Assembly (NCBI GenBank): GCA_030620095.1
Contig: JAUTXW010004470.1
Location: forward strand, 310,001 to 374,000
Reading direction: 5' to 3'
Source of the DNA: Kuschelorhynchus macadamiae
Lineage: Eukaryota; Arthropoda; Insecta; Coleoptera; Curculionidae
Length of the DNA stretch: 64,000 nucleotides
In this document: positions 33,753 to 45,917 of the stretch, in pieces
Position numbering within the stretch: position 1 is the first letter of the stretch
Layout of the letters: the number at the start of each line of letters is the position of its first letter
The notes under the pieces: generated by a model
Told to the model about the DNA's origin: nothing
Database searches by the model: none
The model's input: only the letters and a program-made list of their open reading frames with translations
Position numbers and translations under genes: made by a program

Positions 33753-34139
33753 GTTAATAACAAGCGCGAGTGGAAAGTATAGGATTTTTTAAATGTGAAA
33801 CGTAGGCCAATATTCTGACATTTGTGTAAAATCCGACGTTTTGTTACCCGCAAGTGTATTTGAAGAAAACGACGAAATATTTCAGGTACCGCTTACCCGA
33901 ATTTAATGAAAATATGTACACTTAAGTACGAAATTATGCCTGATCCAATAAGAGTTCCGCATTGCTGCTAAGTTTACCGTTTATCTGTTATAAAAGAATT
34001 TTTTGATGGAACATCCTATTTTACATTACTTTTTTAAAATCTGCATAAAAAGTATTGAGAATTATACGTTTTATTAAGAGTATTTTTATAAGAGTCAATA
34101 GTTTTTGCAAAAATAAGGGTCCAATATCCAAAATTTAAT

Positions 34140-35205
34140 TATACTGGGTTATGGGGATAGAATATGAAACCTGAAAGATGTTTTTAACATTTTTAATGAC
34201 AAATATCCGGACAGTAATAGAATAACTAAATCTACCGTAAGTCAAATTAACAAAAAATTTCATGAAACTGGAAAGGTAAAAGATGTTGTACGTTTCGGCA
34301 GACCTAAAAGCGCAACAGATGGTGATAAGGCTCAGAATGTTTTAATCAGTTTAGAAGAAAATCTGCATCTTTTTACCAGAACATTAGGAAGAGAAAATGA
34401 CGTGTCACACATGTCCGTAGACTGACTTCTACAAACCGAAAAATTTCATCCATACAAAATAACTTTGGTGCAAGAACTCTCTGATGATGATCATGATAGG
34501 CGCTTGAAATTTTATGAAATCATGATAGGACGTTACAATACCAATCTAAATTTTGTCAATGAAATTATTTCTTCTGACAAAGCAACTTTTTGTTGAATGA
34601 AAAAGTTAATAGGCCTAATTATCGATATTGAGCCAGAGAAAATCCACAGTGGATACGAGAAAATCATACCCAATTTTTCTAAAAGAGAAATAAATTAATA
34701 AAAGGTGCAAAAATAATCGGTCCCTTCTTGATGGAAGACACATTAACTGGAGAAAGATATTTGACTTCTTTTAAGGACCAACTTTGTCCCAGCTAGTGCA
34801 AAACTATTTCCGAATAACCGTTCCTTTTCTTTACCTGGTGTATTATGAACTTGATTTTTTTAGGTAATGGTGCACGAAATGATGAAATATGGTTTCAGCA
34901 GTATGGTGCTCCACCGCATTTTGCTCGGGATGTTTGGGAATATTTAGACAATGCTTTTTTTGGAAGATAGATTAGACGTGGGAGTAGAATAGAGTGGCCC
35001 CCTAGGTCTCCGGACTCGACGCCCCTCGACTATTTTTTGTGGGGACACCTTAAAAAATAATGTGTATAAAACTAAGCCCAATGACCTCGAGAGTTTACAG
35101 GAGCGAATAGAAATCGAATGTAGACGAATCGAGGAAGCTGACATTCTTTTTAATGTATTAAATGTTTTTCCACAGTATTTGGTTTATTGTCAGGAAGTAA
35201 ATTGA
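34140..35205 (+). pseudogene. DD41D mariner transposase (element B)
   Basis: N-terminal HTH: DVFNIFNDKYPDSNRITKST-like residues, then INKKFHETGKVKDVVRFGRP. The linker FHPYKITLVQELSDDDHDRR leads to the first catalytic Asp (EIISSDKATF). The second catalytic position reads WFQQYGAPPHF, with Tyr for Asp. The third is SPDSTPLDYFLW. Counting from the second position to the third gives 41 intervening residues, the DD41D spacing described for rosa-like elements. The C-terminal end is NVFPQYLVYCQEVN and stop at 35205. Stops and frameshifts are frequent. A 44-nt intron-like interruption (34820-34863) sits at the same position as the better preserved intron in element C. Confidence 0.8.
34820..34863 (+). 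other. Degenerate intron in DD41D transposase
   Basis: GT...TTTTTTTAG interrupts the coding sequence between LFPNN and the NDEIWFQQ block. The acceptor is good and the donor (GTTCC) is degraded. The position matches 60670-60729 in element C. Confidence 0.5.
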
Positions 35206-35273
35206 CAACATTTTACTTAGCTTGATTAATTTGTTATTTGTTGAATTTCTTTTTTGTATTGTTTTCGTTGTTT

Positions 35274-35520
35274 TTACAAACCTACTTTTAAAGTTGAAAC
35301 ACTGTTTTCTCTTGCTAGTGTTTTAGTTCCAAGATGAGGAATTATTGTGCTTTCCGGTTTACCAGAACTTACGACATCTTTTATTTTTCCAGTTTCAAGA
35401 AATTTTTTGTAACTTTTACTTTCGGTAGATATAGATATTGGATTTCTGTTAGGATATTTGCAATTAAAAATGTTACAAAGATCTCGCAGGTTTCGCATTC
35501 TATCCCCATAACCTTTGTGT
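35274..35520 (-). pseudogene. Inverted copy of the transposase HTH segment in the 3' arm (element B)
   Basis: An open minus-strand segment corresponds to the transposase N-terminus, RNLRDLCNIFNCKYPNRNPI followed by KKFLETGKIKDVVSSGKPES. This duplicates in reverse what 34150-34330 encodes on the + strand. It ends after about 74 residues with no DDE domain, so any product would be a free DNA-binding module. It starts internally, without a clear own promoter. Confidence 0.7.
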
Positions 35521-35860
35521 CCAGGTATTTTAATAAAAGGTAATACATTAAATTATCGATATTAGACCCTTATTTTTGCAAAAACTGCTGACTTTCATAA
35601 AAAGTATTGAGAATTTTACGCAGACTTTAAAAAAGTAATATAATACAGGGTGTTCCATAAAAAAATCCTTTTATAAAAGAAAAACGGTAAACTTGGCAAG
35701 CAATGCGGAACTCATTGGATCCGACATAATTTCATACCTAAGTGTACATATTTCCCTTAAATTCAGATAAGCGGTAATTCTACCATTTTGATTTTTTTGC
35801 AGGCAAACCATGCTAAGAACACTTGTGGGATACAGACGAATCTTTTGACGCCTCACTCAT

Positions 35861-36839
35861 GGAAGTCGGTACAGGCGATTAGCTTGTATGTGTAACACAC
35901 AATGGATATACTTTCTTACATACGTAACTGTTAACTGTATTACCCTCCTTTGCATGCGCAGTCGGGTTAAAGGACTCTGAGACAGGCACGTAGCCAGGGA
36001 GGTCCTGTCCTTCCTCCGCCCCCGAAACTTTGAAAATATGTTGGTATAGTCATACTTCTTGCTAATTTTTCAGAGGTTTGACCGTTTTGAAAGTCCACTA
36101 TATATGTTCTTCAATATTTAAAAGAGTATCAATACTCTCAATCTAGTATTTTCACATATAAAATTAATTATACAATGAGATATACCAGCAAACTCCTAAT
36201 GTAAAGAGTACGCATTATAAAGGGGTGACAGCCGGCAAAATTAAACGATTTTTGCCTTGGCTCTCATTGACCTTGAATCTTTATCTTGTAGTTGCACTAT
36301 TGCTGGTGGTTATGCCATTTCAGCAGAAACTATGCTAATACTCCTAATTTATTGCATTTAACTCAACGATAAAAAAAAAACTATTTTGGTAAATAATCAA
36401 GTTTGCAATACAAACATTACTATGCGAATTTATAGCAGATTAACACACACAACTTTATTTTTTAATACGTTTAAAAACATGAAATGCAGTAAAACGCATA
36501 AATATTACATCAATATATTAAGAAACACTGTCTGCAATAATAATCTCTAAATAATAACGTATCAAACACAATAATTTGAATTCTTAGCCGCCAGTATCCA
36601 GTCGCATAACCTTATAATACGAAACTTTGTTTCTATGTGGCCTTCTGGAATACCAGCTGTCATTTTGAAAGTGACCCGCCAATCAAAATTCCCAACTGGC
36701 TTACGTGACGTATTGCTCAATCATATTATTGACTTTTCATAACTTTATTTATATAGTCCCTAAATATTAAATTATGAAATTTATTAATTTCCTACATTAA
36801 AAGATATTTTATTCTACAATATAATATTGGCTCTTAAAA
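35861..36839. other. Non-coding DNA
   Basis: No gene was seen. A GC-richer piece near 35945-36035 (GGCACGTAGCCAGGGAGG) resembles a fragment common in invertebrate repeats but was not assigned. Confidence 0.4.
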
Positions 36840-37040
36840 GTTACCATTAAATCTCTATTTCACACTTGATTTTTGTACAATATTTTAAGTTAATTGGATA
36901 AATAGTTTTTCGGGACTGAATTTTTGAACATTTTATCTTTATATCAAACTTGATTCCTCCCCCAATGCTCCTTGATTTTTGGTCAAAATTAGAAGTCAAT
37001 CTGATAAGTAGCCTGTTGTACATAACCAGAACGACAGATC
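36840..37040 (+). repeat. YY1/PHO-like repeat family, short fragment
   Basis: CACACTTGATTTTTGTACAA, TTAAGTTAATTGGATAAATAG and a TCAAAATTAGAAGTCAATCTG stretch match the body of the family. The GCCGCCAT core is not preserved in this piece. Confidence 0.5.
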
Positions 37041-37070
37041 GAGGGAAACAGGAGAATCTAGGAAATCTGG

Positions 37071-37073
<3 letters not shown>

Positions 37074-37125
<52 letters not shown>
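37074..37125. repeat. (TA)n microsatellite, ~52 bp
   Basis: Pure TA dinucleotide run. Translated frames through it are artefacts. Confidence 0.95.
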
Positions 37126-37127
<2 letters not shown>

Positions 37128-37939
37128 GCAAAAATCTAACAGGTTGATTGTTTTTTACGATTACAAAAATACAATATACAAAAAGCAACGACAAAAACTT
37201 TTAACATGGTTTTAGTATAGTACATATAGTGGCGTCTCAGATAGGTTTGCGGGTCTAAATGAACTCTTAAGACTGCTACCCTCCTGAGCCTACCTTGATA
37301 TAACTCGACAAGGAATAGAGTTTCGCTGATACAACAGAACAATTAAAAATGAACTAAAATAATACGCAGTCTTAAATTGACATTTTCTGGCAAATTCTAT
37401 ACATTTTAAAGTTTTAACCATAATATGGAAACACCTTTTTGTCAGTAAAATTTCTCTAGAGTTAAATGTCTCATGGTACAAAATAATTGACAGTTAACCA
37501 GTTTTTCGTTTACCTTGCATAATGACACAAATCTAGAAACCAAACATACTTTTTTGTTCTTTTGAGTGATAAAAAGAAATAAAACAACTTATCAATTTAA
37601 CGTTAATTATTCATTAGAGTTAAACCTTTCACAGGTTGATAACACATTACAATCTAAAAAAATATATTTTCCAAATTAACTATGTCTATTAACGATTAAC
37701 TATATAAAATATAATACTATACGAATTTTAACAATCTCTTATATTTTAGATTTTAAAACATGACATTACATTTATTTGTATTAGTATTTTTTACGAAAAA
37801 TATTCTAAAATCTCAAAACGTAACAGTAACAGTTAAGACATTACGATATCGCCATTATAGAAAGCAAAACTAAAGTTTAAATTGATAGATGTCTGAATTC
37901 AAAAAAGCACTGAAAATTAAAAAATCAGTGAAGTCGCAT

Positions 37940-38590
<651 letters not shown>

Positions 38591-39448
38591 AACGGCCCTA
38601 ATAATTTGACTTTCTCAAGTAAGTTTTCAACAGTAAATTAATATAGTAGATTAGAAGTTATTTTACTAAAATGTGTTTTTAAAACGTATGACTTTTGATG
38701 GATAGAAACTAATGTCAAATACATGGGATTCCTTGGAACCCATTAATCAGATAGCAGTTTGACGCCGACTTCAATAAGTGAAATTTTTGTTTTGAAACTC
38801 TGGAAACAAAGCTATGTCGAATTGTCAAACTTGACATTTTTTTAGTATACAAATAACTGTAAAGAAAGAATATTTCCTTACAGTACAAAATAAATATTTC
38901 CTCACAGTTATTTCCCATTGCCTGGCATGACTAGTTGCAAGGAAATATTGACTTTTCCTTTCAAAAATGTTATCAAAATTGTCACAATTTCTGAACAATT
39001 TTCGGAAAAAATATTTTTTTTACTGTTCGAAGCATTTTCACTAACTTTTCATTATTACTAAAATTAGCCTAAAAATTTACTTGGATAAGGGTCAAGATTA
39101 TAGCTATAATGCCTACCTACACATATATTTATAATGGTCATTAATACATCAAGAACGATTTGTTTTCCACACTTTAGACATTTTAAAACTAACCAATATT
39201 GGCTGACTAAAATATATTTTTTGCAAATTAAAATAATAGATAAAGAGCTTAAAATACTACTAATATTTCTTAAAGGCTTTTAATTTCTAGTTTTATAAAA
39301 CGAAATTATGTTTTTTAATGGTCTTTACTATTTTCTAGTAGGTATGTTGTTTGTTAATGTAATTTGCATTAATTTCTCTTTGTAATATAACAAAAAGTGT
39401 AATAGGCATCAGGGCCCATTTGGTAAAATATTTTTTGTTGTATTTCAG
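38591..39448. other. Presumed intron, no element recognised
   Basis: A/T-rich DNA up to the splice acceptor at 39448 (TTGTATTTCAG). No coding similarity was found. Confidence 0.4.
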
Positions 39449-39623
39449 ATGGAAGATAGCATACTTAAAATAGGTGCAAAATGGTGCGAAGTCGTACTCC
39501 CTCACAAGGGGGTGGTTCTCAAGGTTTCGAGATGGAAAGAAAATATTCTGTTCCTTCGAACCCCGATACGAGAGCTTTTTCAGGAACAGCTTCAGAAGAT
39601 TTACATGCTTGGTCAATTTATCG
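39449..39623 (+). CDS. Host gene of unknown identity, exon with first visible ATG
   Basis: The exon is bounded by an acceptor TTTTTTGTTGTATTTCAG (to 39448) and a donor CG|GTAAGC at 39624. In the frame that continues into the next exons the first ATG is at 39481, and an in-frame stop lies just upstream at 39466. Positions 39449-39480 are therefore probably 5' UTR in this isoform. The coding part encodes 47 residues plus two bases, beginning MVRSRTPSQGGGSQG and ending EDLHAWSIYR across the junction. It is rich in Ser/Gly/Arg and looks disordered. The other two frames are also open for part of the exon, but only this one joins the following exons without a stop. I do not recognise the protein. 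Confidence 0.65.
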
Positions 39624-40706
39624 GTAAGCCATAAAAAAATACATTTTTATTTTGATGTTGATTAATTTGATTGAAGTTCATCTATAAATATTAATAAAAT
39701 GCATCTGAATAAACTTTTGTACCATGAACATACATTTTTTCCCCAAAGTTTCAAAGGAAATCAGATAGGTTCTCTTAAAAAAAATTCTCAGTAAGTCTAA
39801 AATGCGTCGACTTTTTAACGCCTTACTAAGGAACGAAATAAAAAAGGCTCGAGTTAAAGCATGTCGTATTTTCGTTAATATTTTTTTTTGTTTCAAAAAA
39901 TTTAAACAAATTTTATAATAACTTTTTTTTTCAAAGAACACGACGAGTTTTTCAATGACAAATGTCATATTTTAAATTTTACTGAACTGGTTCGCTAGAC
40001 TAATGATATTTCTGTCGATGACTCACATCGACCTGCTATACTGCAGATATCATTGGTTTGATTTATGTGCAGCAGAATCGATTACGGAACTTAAATTCTC
40101 TACAATATCCTCTTAAAATTGTATTTCCTGCAGACTGATTTAATTAATTTAATAAACTGAATGTTTTAATCTGATTTGTTAAAAATTTATTTGTATTTTA
40201 TTTTGAATAATACATAAGCATAAAAGTTTTGAAACTGTTAAATACATTTTGCAAACATTTAAGTCGATTATTTTTCATATAGCAACAGACGTATTTCCGA
40301 AATGAATTTGGCGGATGTTTCACTATAAATAATTTCAATTTTTAACTTTTTTCAATTAAAGCGTATTAACTTACTAACATTATTAATTAACTAAAATAGT
40401 TACTGGATCATTTAAAATATATAACAAACAACAAATAATATATAAATAAATATAAGGAACTGCTCCACGTAAACATAATGTTCTAAATAAGAAAAAAAGT
40501 ACCGTCTTAAGTTTTAAAAAGGACCCTCGTAACCACGTAAAGTGAAATTATATAATTTCAAAATGCATGAATGTTATTAAAGAATTATTAATGCTTGTCT
40601 ATACTCTGAACGAAATGTACTATAGTAGTAATAATTAAAGAAATGTCATACATTAGTAGATCTCATACTTGTTCAACATTTTTTTGTTTATTTTATACTC
40701 ATCTTG

Positions 40707-40749
<43 letters not shown>

Positions 40750-40787
40750 GTACGTATATATAAAAGGTTAATTTTTGCATGTTGCAG
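39624..40787 (+). other. Intron 1 of host gene
   Basis: GTAAGC...GTTGCAG; phase 2. It contains the (TA)n tract at 40709-40748 and otherwise A/T-rich DNA with no element recognised. Confidence 0.6.
40709..40748. repeat. (TA)n microsatellite, ~40 bp
   Basis: TA run followed by CGTACGTATATATA, about 40 bp upstream of the acceptor of host exon 2. It may lie close to the branch-point region. Confidence 0.95.
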
Positions 40788-40919
40788 GCAAAATTTGAAT
40801 TCTGATTTCACGGATAGCGCATTGGGATCTACAGATAAGAGCCCTCTACCTTATGGGAATTTTCAACTAAGAGACACAACGGTTCAGTCTATTTTATCAC
40901 ACCCGAGATACGGACCGAA
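40788..40919 (+). CDS. Host gene exon 2
   Basis: Acceptor TTGCATGTTGCAG (to 40787) and donor GAA|GTAAGT at 40920. The phase is 2 in and 2 out. The exon completes an Arg codon and reads QNLNSDFTDSALGSTDKSPL, then PYGNFQLRDTTVQSILSHPR and YGP, without a stop. Composition and codon use are clearly more protein-like than the surrounding A/T DNA. It carries a SALGSTDKSP-type Ser/Thr-Pro patch that could be phosphorylated. Confidence 0.75.
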
Positions 40920-42405
40920 GTAAGTACCAATTCTGTGAAAGTAATAATTATATATTACTGCGTAAAACTGAGCAGGTGGGAACCACCAAGTCGCTAAACT
41001 ACTAGCTGGATAATAGTAGTTTTAGTCGAGATACTTTTGAAAAATGTATCTTGTGGCTGTAGCTATTAATTTGTTTCTTAGCTGTTTAGCTACTTTTTAA
41101 AAGCTACTTAAACCGATATAATGATAACTTTGGTTTCTTTTATTAATTTAAGGCATTCGTGTTGGATACAGCTATTGGTCCGGTAGCCGACTGTGCTATG
41201 TAAAATGCGTCAGCGTCAAAACTCGTATTAGACGAAAATATAGTCACAGCTGAATACGAACCACTTCTGTTTGTTTTTTTAGTTTTAAGTTAATATGAAA
41301 ATGCATTAATATTCTAACAGGGTTTAAATAAAGGGTTCCGAAGAGTATTACAAAAATAAAATTTGCTGCCGAGTCTCTGGGTAGTAGACTCTGTGTAGTA
41401 GACTCACCTGTCTCATTCGATTTTTGGGTACTACCTATGTGGAATTACCATTCGAGCAATAGGTGATATAATGAGAGCTGTCGGCGAGTACTATAAAAAT
41501 AAAATGTACTTCTCCTATATTGTGGCATGTGGCTAGTGTGCCTCATTCATAGCTTACAAACTTTTTAGTACCTGTGGATTACGTTATCCTTCACATGGCT
41601 GAAATGAAAGCTTTTTACCAGTACTACATGAATAAAATTGACTATTAATTTTCGGCCTGATAGGGAAGTTTTCCGCCTTATTAAAACATGCCTTATTTTG
41701 GGGTAAAAACTAAAGGAATGCTTTAGCGTTCTGACAGGACTACAATCTCCAATGTAAGGTCAAAATAAATACTTTCATCAACCCTTAAATTAATTACTTT
41801 GGTGCATCAATGGATTGTGTCAGGTGCAGAGGAAAGAAAATATGGAGGATGTTGTGCTTCGATCTTCGACGTGTAATGTGCGCTCGTTTATTTAAATATT
41901 CGCTACACGACGTCTACATTTAGCGAAGGTATGCGTTTGGTGTGCATTCATATGTAGAGAATTGACATCGTGCAACGATTTTTCTCTATAAAGTACCGAC
42001 AAGCTAGCAAACCTGTCCGCATTCGAAGGCATGCAATCGTCGTTTTTTTATGTACACCCTAAGCAAACACATGCGTTCCTCACCATGCGGCCATATTCGA
42101 TCGTTAAGCGAGTACCCGGCTTAACGGATATTTAATATTGCTCTCCTGCTACGGAACTATTTTTTAATATTTAAGAATTACTATTCATGTTTCTGTTAAC
42201 AAAATATACTATGATTTTAAAGCTAAAGTACTCATCTAAATATTATTGCATGTCAGTATAATCATCAGATATCAATTCCTCACATATTTTAGCCAAACAT
42301 TGTGATCTAATATCTGCATCAATCTGATAAAATTGCATATTAGCACAATTTTTAGCTAGCAATTCGTCACATATTTGAACCAAAAGTTTCTATTTTTTTA
42401 TGACC

Positions 42406-45117
42406 CTAGGGTTGAGTTTTTGTTGGTGAGGGAATTACATAACGTTTATCTTCGTTTTGACATAATGCCACCTTATTCACTACATCATTATAAACACAAT
42501 GTAATTCCCTACGAAAACTCTTCATTTCTCTAAAAATAAAAGTTCTACATTCCACAGCTTTCCATTGATCTTCGATATTAAGCTCTTTTTCATTTACTAC
42601 TTTCTTTATGCCGGTCCCATAAAAGCTTACTATCGGATCACCGGGAAACTCATCTTTCATTCACCCCAAGATCGATTCACTTTCCTAATATTAAAAAAAT
42701 TTCTTTCAGAATAACTGGATGTGTCAAATTTTTCTGTATTTTCTCTGATTACTTTTTAAAAATTATCGGCAAATATTTTTAATATTAAGGAGTCTTCGGT
42801 ATACAGTCAAGAAGCATCACTATCATTTTTTTTTGATGAAATTGTAAACAAATTATATATTAAAGTTTTTGACATGTCCAATCTAGAAAATCCAATATAT
42901 ATTGGTACTTATATCATAAACCATTTTAACTTCATCCTTATGAATAGCTACAAAATTTTCAAAAAACTTTTAAAATTAAGTCGAACAATTTATTTCCCCC
43001 CCTTCGATAATTCGTATGAAAATAAATGTTAGTTTTTAATCACGCTGGCTGATTAAATTTTAAAATTATATGCGTTTGCATGACCATTAGTTCGTTTTGA
43101 ATAGCTTGTTTTAATGTTCTATAATGCCCATTGTTCTTCTTTTCTTGGTTGAGATTTGGTATCAACTTTGGCAGTTTTGCCGTTCCCGCTGGTGGTTTAA
43201 TATTGTCAACTAAAAAGGGAAGGTCCGTAATATTTAGATCTGTTATTTCACATTATTATAGCCACCCAAATATACTATATAGTAATGTTTGCAAAATACT
43301 ATAACCGTACAAATTAATAGCATCTAAATAAGTGATAAAAGAAGTTAGTTTAGTAGGATCAAAGATTGGCAAAAATATATTATTGGCAATATGCTTCGTT
43401 TCCGAATACTGACTTATTACGCCGTGAATACCCTTTTTGAAAAAGTTGACCATATCGATGTCTGTCAACAACTCTAACTCTACCTTGGTCATGCGCAACA
43501 TACAATCAAAAAATAAACTTAGAAGACTATTGTAAAGTGACGGTTCAAGTTTATAAATATTTAAACAAGTATCTCGAAATTGCTCGAAAACATCACATGA
43601 TAAGAGAATATCGGACTTCAAATACAAATCTGAATATTCCGCCATTCCTACATTTAAACACACGCCACACTTTTTTCATAGTCTTCATCGTTAATATGCT
43701 CTTTCTTTATGATATCATAAAATAGATTTTTTGTTGGAAGTGTAGGGTAATTAATTTTTCCCATACAATCCATAAAACTGTATGGAAAAATATCCTTCTT
43801 TCGCATTAAATCAAATTGCTCGAGATGGAAAAAATATTTCTGTATCTCTATAAACTGAGTAACTAAATCGACACCCGAATTTTCCTATAATTCTGACAAA
43901 AATCTAAAATTATCAAACAACCTTAATTTCAAGTTTTTTCTTTTTGTCATACATTAGTTTTATCAAGATAATCATGCACATGAATATTTTTGTGGATGAT
44001 ATACTTTTCTTTGCTTTGAGCTATAACCCCAATATTATCCTCGACAGCACAATTCTTTAATGAACATATGTCAGTTGTAACCACTTGAATTATGCAACAT
44101 TATAGGGATAAAGCTGGGTATTTTATAATTGAAATTATGGCATATGCAACACCAAATACTTTCTACCCTGTTATGTGGTAATGGTCCTTTACTTTCGCAT
44201 ATACTACATTTTTTAACTTTTTTAATTATTCAGAGGTTAATCGATTTATTGGTACAATATCTTTCAAATAAGTATTGTACAAATGCCTTAAATTGCTTTC
44301 CATACGGGAAACAAAAACTTATGCTACATCATACCCTCTATACAGCTCAAATTTAGAAATCGAATCATCGAAAGAGCATTATATTAAGTATGCGAAAGAA
44401 CATAGTTGACGTTTAACTTTTTTTGCCTTTTAAGAATTTTGGGGCTTTGGGTCGGTATTTTCTAATGGCTTTAAAATAGATTCAAAGTCTGCATATACAA
44501 CAAAACGAACTTTCAATGCTTTTCGATATTCTCAAGTTTTAATATATTTTTCGCTACAGTCTTTCCAAACGTATCTACTTTTTGAGTATTGATGGTGTTA
44601 ATGTGTACATATGATTATAAACATTTTTCTGATGTAATATCAAATATGTTGGTGAAATGAAATATATTAGACAACCATCGCAGAAATAGATTTTACTATA
44701 AATAATCTTTGATCCAGCAGTAATGACTTTTTAAACAGTCTGAATTACAATTACGTTCAATATCATCTTTAGAGCACGATCTTTTTGAATTAGTAACAAA
44801 TTTACATGCACTTGCAGTTTTCAGTTTGAATATCTCAATGGGTCAACTACTCCGTATATAAATTTATTATTTTTAAACGTTGATTTAAAACCATGCACAT
44901 TGATGGAAATGTTATTCATTTGCAAAAATTTAGCTATATATCTTAACTCAACTGGAAAATCTATACCTGTAGTATTTAACACTGTTGAAAAATGCGGATA
45001 TGATCCAAGTTCTGAAACTATTCTGCTTCCGGGATACAACACTGAAGTTATCGGCCAGGCAAAACAGCATTCATCTTGGTTTTTCACATTAATAACAGCT
45101 TTTTGTTTTCGAGACAT
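42406..45117 (-). pseudogene. DNA polymerase type B (Polinton/viral, protein-primed type), decayed
   Basis: Read on the minus strand from 45117 there is a conserved N-terminal block (KAVINVKNQDECCFAWPI...SINVHGFKS). A Cys-containing exonuclease region follows (YFCDGCLIYF near 44700; CSICESKGPL; IPIMLHNSSGYN near 44080). Next come KKDIFPYSFMDCMGKINYPT (about 43800) and EYSDLYLKSDILLSCDVFEQF (43630), then VELELLTDIDMVNFFKKGIH and FITYLDAINLYGYSILQ (motif A region, about 43330). PKLIPNLNQEKKNNGHYRTL and a weak QTHIILKFNQPA block follow. The motif C position reads LYTEDSLIL, so the usual DTDS is altered. The C-terminal FRRELHCVYNDVVNKVALC and KRYVIPS lie at 42440-42560. Stops, frameshifts and at least one deletion are present. 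Only the polymerase gene of such an element is recognised here. Confidence 0.82.
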
Positions 45118-45401
45118 TTGGGCAACTTTATGTATGAAAAAGCAATTAAAATATTAAAAAAACTTATTAATATTTACTTTTAGGTAAGGATTTTCTGTAG
45201 AGACCTGTAAAATAAAAAAAATACATTTATATTTGAATAACAATACTTTCTGCATATTGAACAATATTAATAGATATTCAACTTATCATAACTTTACCAT
45301 ATCTGAATCTTTTTTTTGAAATTCCGAAAACTGATTCTTCATTACATCGACAAAAGATTTATACACCACATCTAGGTAAGTCACTTCCAGAGTCAACGAT
45401 T

Positions 45402-45674
45402 TCATTCGACGCATTGAACAGCAATGGTTGTGGCTGGATGTTCTATTTTGACCTCCATTACCAAATTGAGATCTGCAAGTTTCCCTTTTGTGCCTTTGTG
45501 GAAGTGATACACCACAATATTCACAGAATAATGTCTCACGATTATATTATTATGGGCACCGAAAATGATCGCGCCGAAATGACCCGGCGCCGAACTGTCC
45601 TTCGCCGAGACAGCCGCTCCGAAGAGGACCATCCTCATATCGGATAAAACAACTAAACTGAGAAAAGTTATCAA
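45402..45674 (-). CDS. Unidentified small open frame with protein-like composition
   Basis: A 90-codon minus-strand frame, less A/T-rich than its surroundings, contains MRMVLFGAAVSAKDSSAPGH, then FGAIIFGAHNNIIVRHYSVN and IVVYHFHKGTKGKLADLNLV, ending AVQCVE and stop. A start at the internal Met (about 45636) would give a short hydrophobic N-terminus resembling a signal peptide with an A-S-A-type end. The alternating hydrophobic pattern suggests a beta-rich small secreted protein. The opposite strand is also open but Arg-rich and less protein-like. It lies upstream of the polymerase fossil on the same strand, so it could be a TE gene, a host exon in an intron, or chance. I do not recognise the family. 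Confidence 0.35.
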   Translation of the reverse strand: MITFLSLVVLSDMRMVLFGAAVSAKDSSAPGHFGAIIFGAHNNIIVRHYSVNIVVYHFHKGTKGKLADLNLVMEVKIEHPATTIAVQCVE

Positions 45675-45710
45675 AAAATACCAACTCGTGTTGTTTAAAT
45701 AGAATATATA

Positions 45711-45917
45711 ACCTGTATATTATATGCTCATTAAATAGTTCTTGTTTTCTGTTTATAAATTTGCCCGTATGTATGTTTTGAAAAATGCACTAGAAAATAA
45801 ACAAATACCGTCCGTAAGGAGCAATACATAATATCAGTTATCATCTCTCTAACATTCTCTCTGTATATTTATAACCAGAAAAACAAGAACTATTCAATGA
45901 ACATACAACATACAGGG
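45711..45917. mobile_element. MITE-like element, ~205 bp
   Basis: Terminal arms of about 50 bp: CCTGTATATTATATGCTCAT, then TAAATAGTTCTTGTTTTCTG and TTTATAAAT, pair with ATTTATAACCAGAAAAACAA, GAACTATTCAATGAACATAC and CATACAGG at the right end. There is no coding potential. CAGGGTGTTTCACTTT follows the right arm. Confidence 0.75.

Larger units (their letters stand above)
33815..35860 (+). mobile_element. DD41D mariner-like element B with extended inverted arms
   Basis: Arms of about 550 bp (about 33815-34390 and 35290-35860) share TACCGCTTA..CGAATTTA, ATATGTACACTTAAG, AGTTCCGCATTGCT, CAAGTTTACCGTTT, AAAGTATTGAGAATT and GTTTTTGCAAAAATAAGGGT. They continue into the transposase helix-turn-helix coding region itself (GGGTTATGGGGATAGAAT and beyond). 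The inverted arm therefore contains a reverse copy of the 5' coding segment. The interior holds the decayed transposase. Arms have diverged from each other by many substitutions, so the element is old. Confidence 0.8.

Noticed and set aside
39449..39634. Reading host exon 1 in the frame starting MEDSILKIGAKW
   Set aside because: It has a tempting ATG directly at the acceptor, but this frame cannot be spliced into exons 2-4 without stops. The frame starting at 39481 joins all four exons.
45414..45647. 77-residue + strand frame with an Arg/Glu-rich end
   Set aside because: It overlaps the minus-strand frame with better protein-like composition, and its charged tail looks like an antisense artefact.
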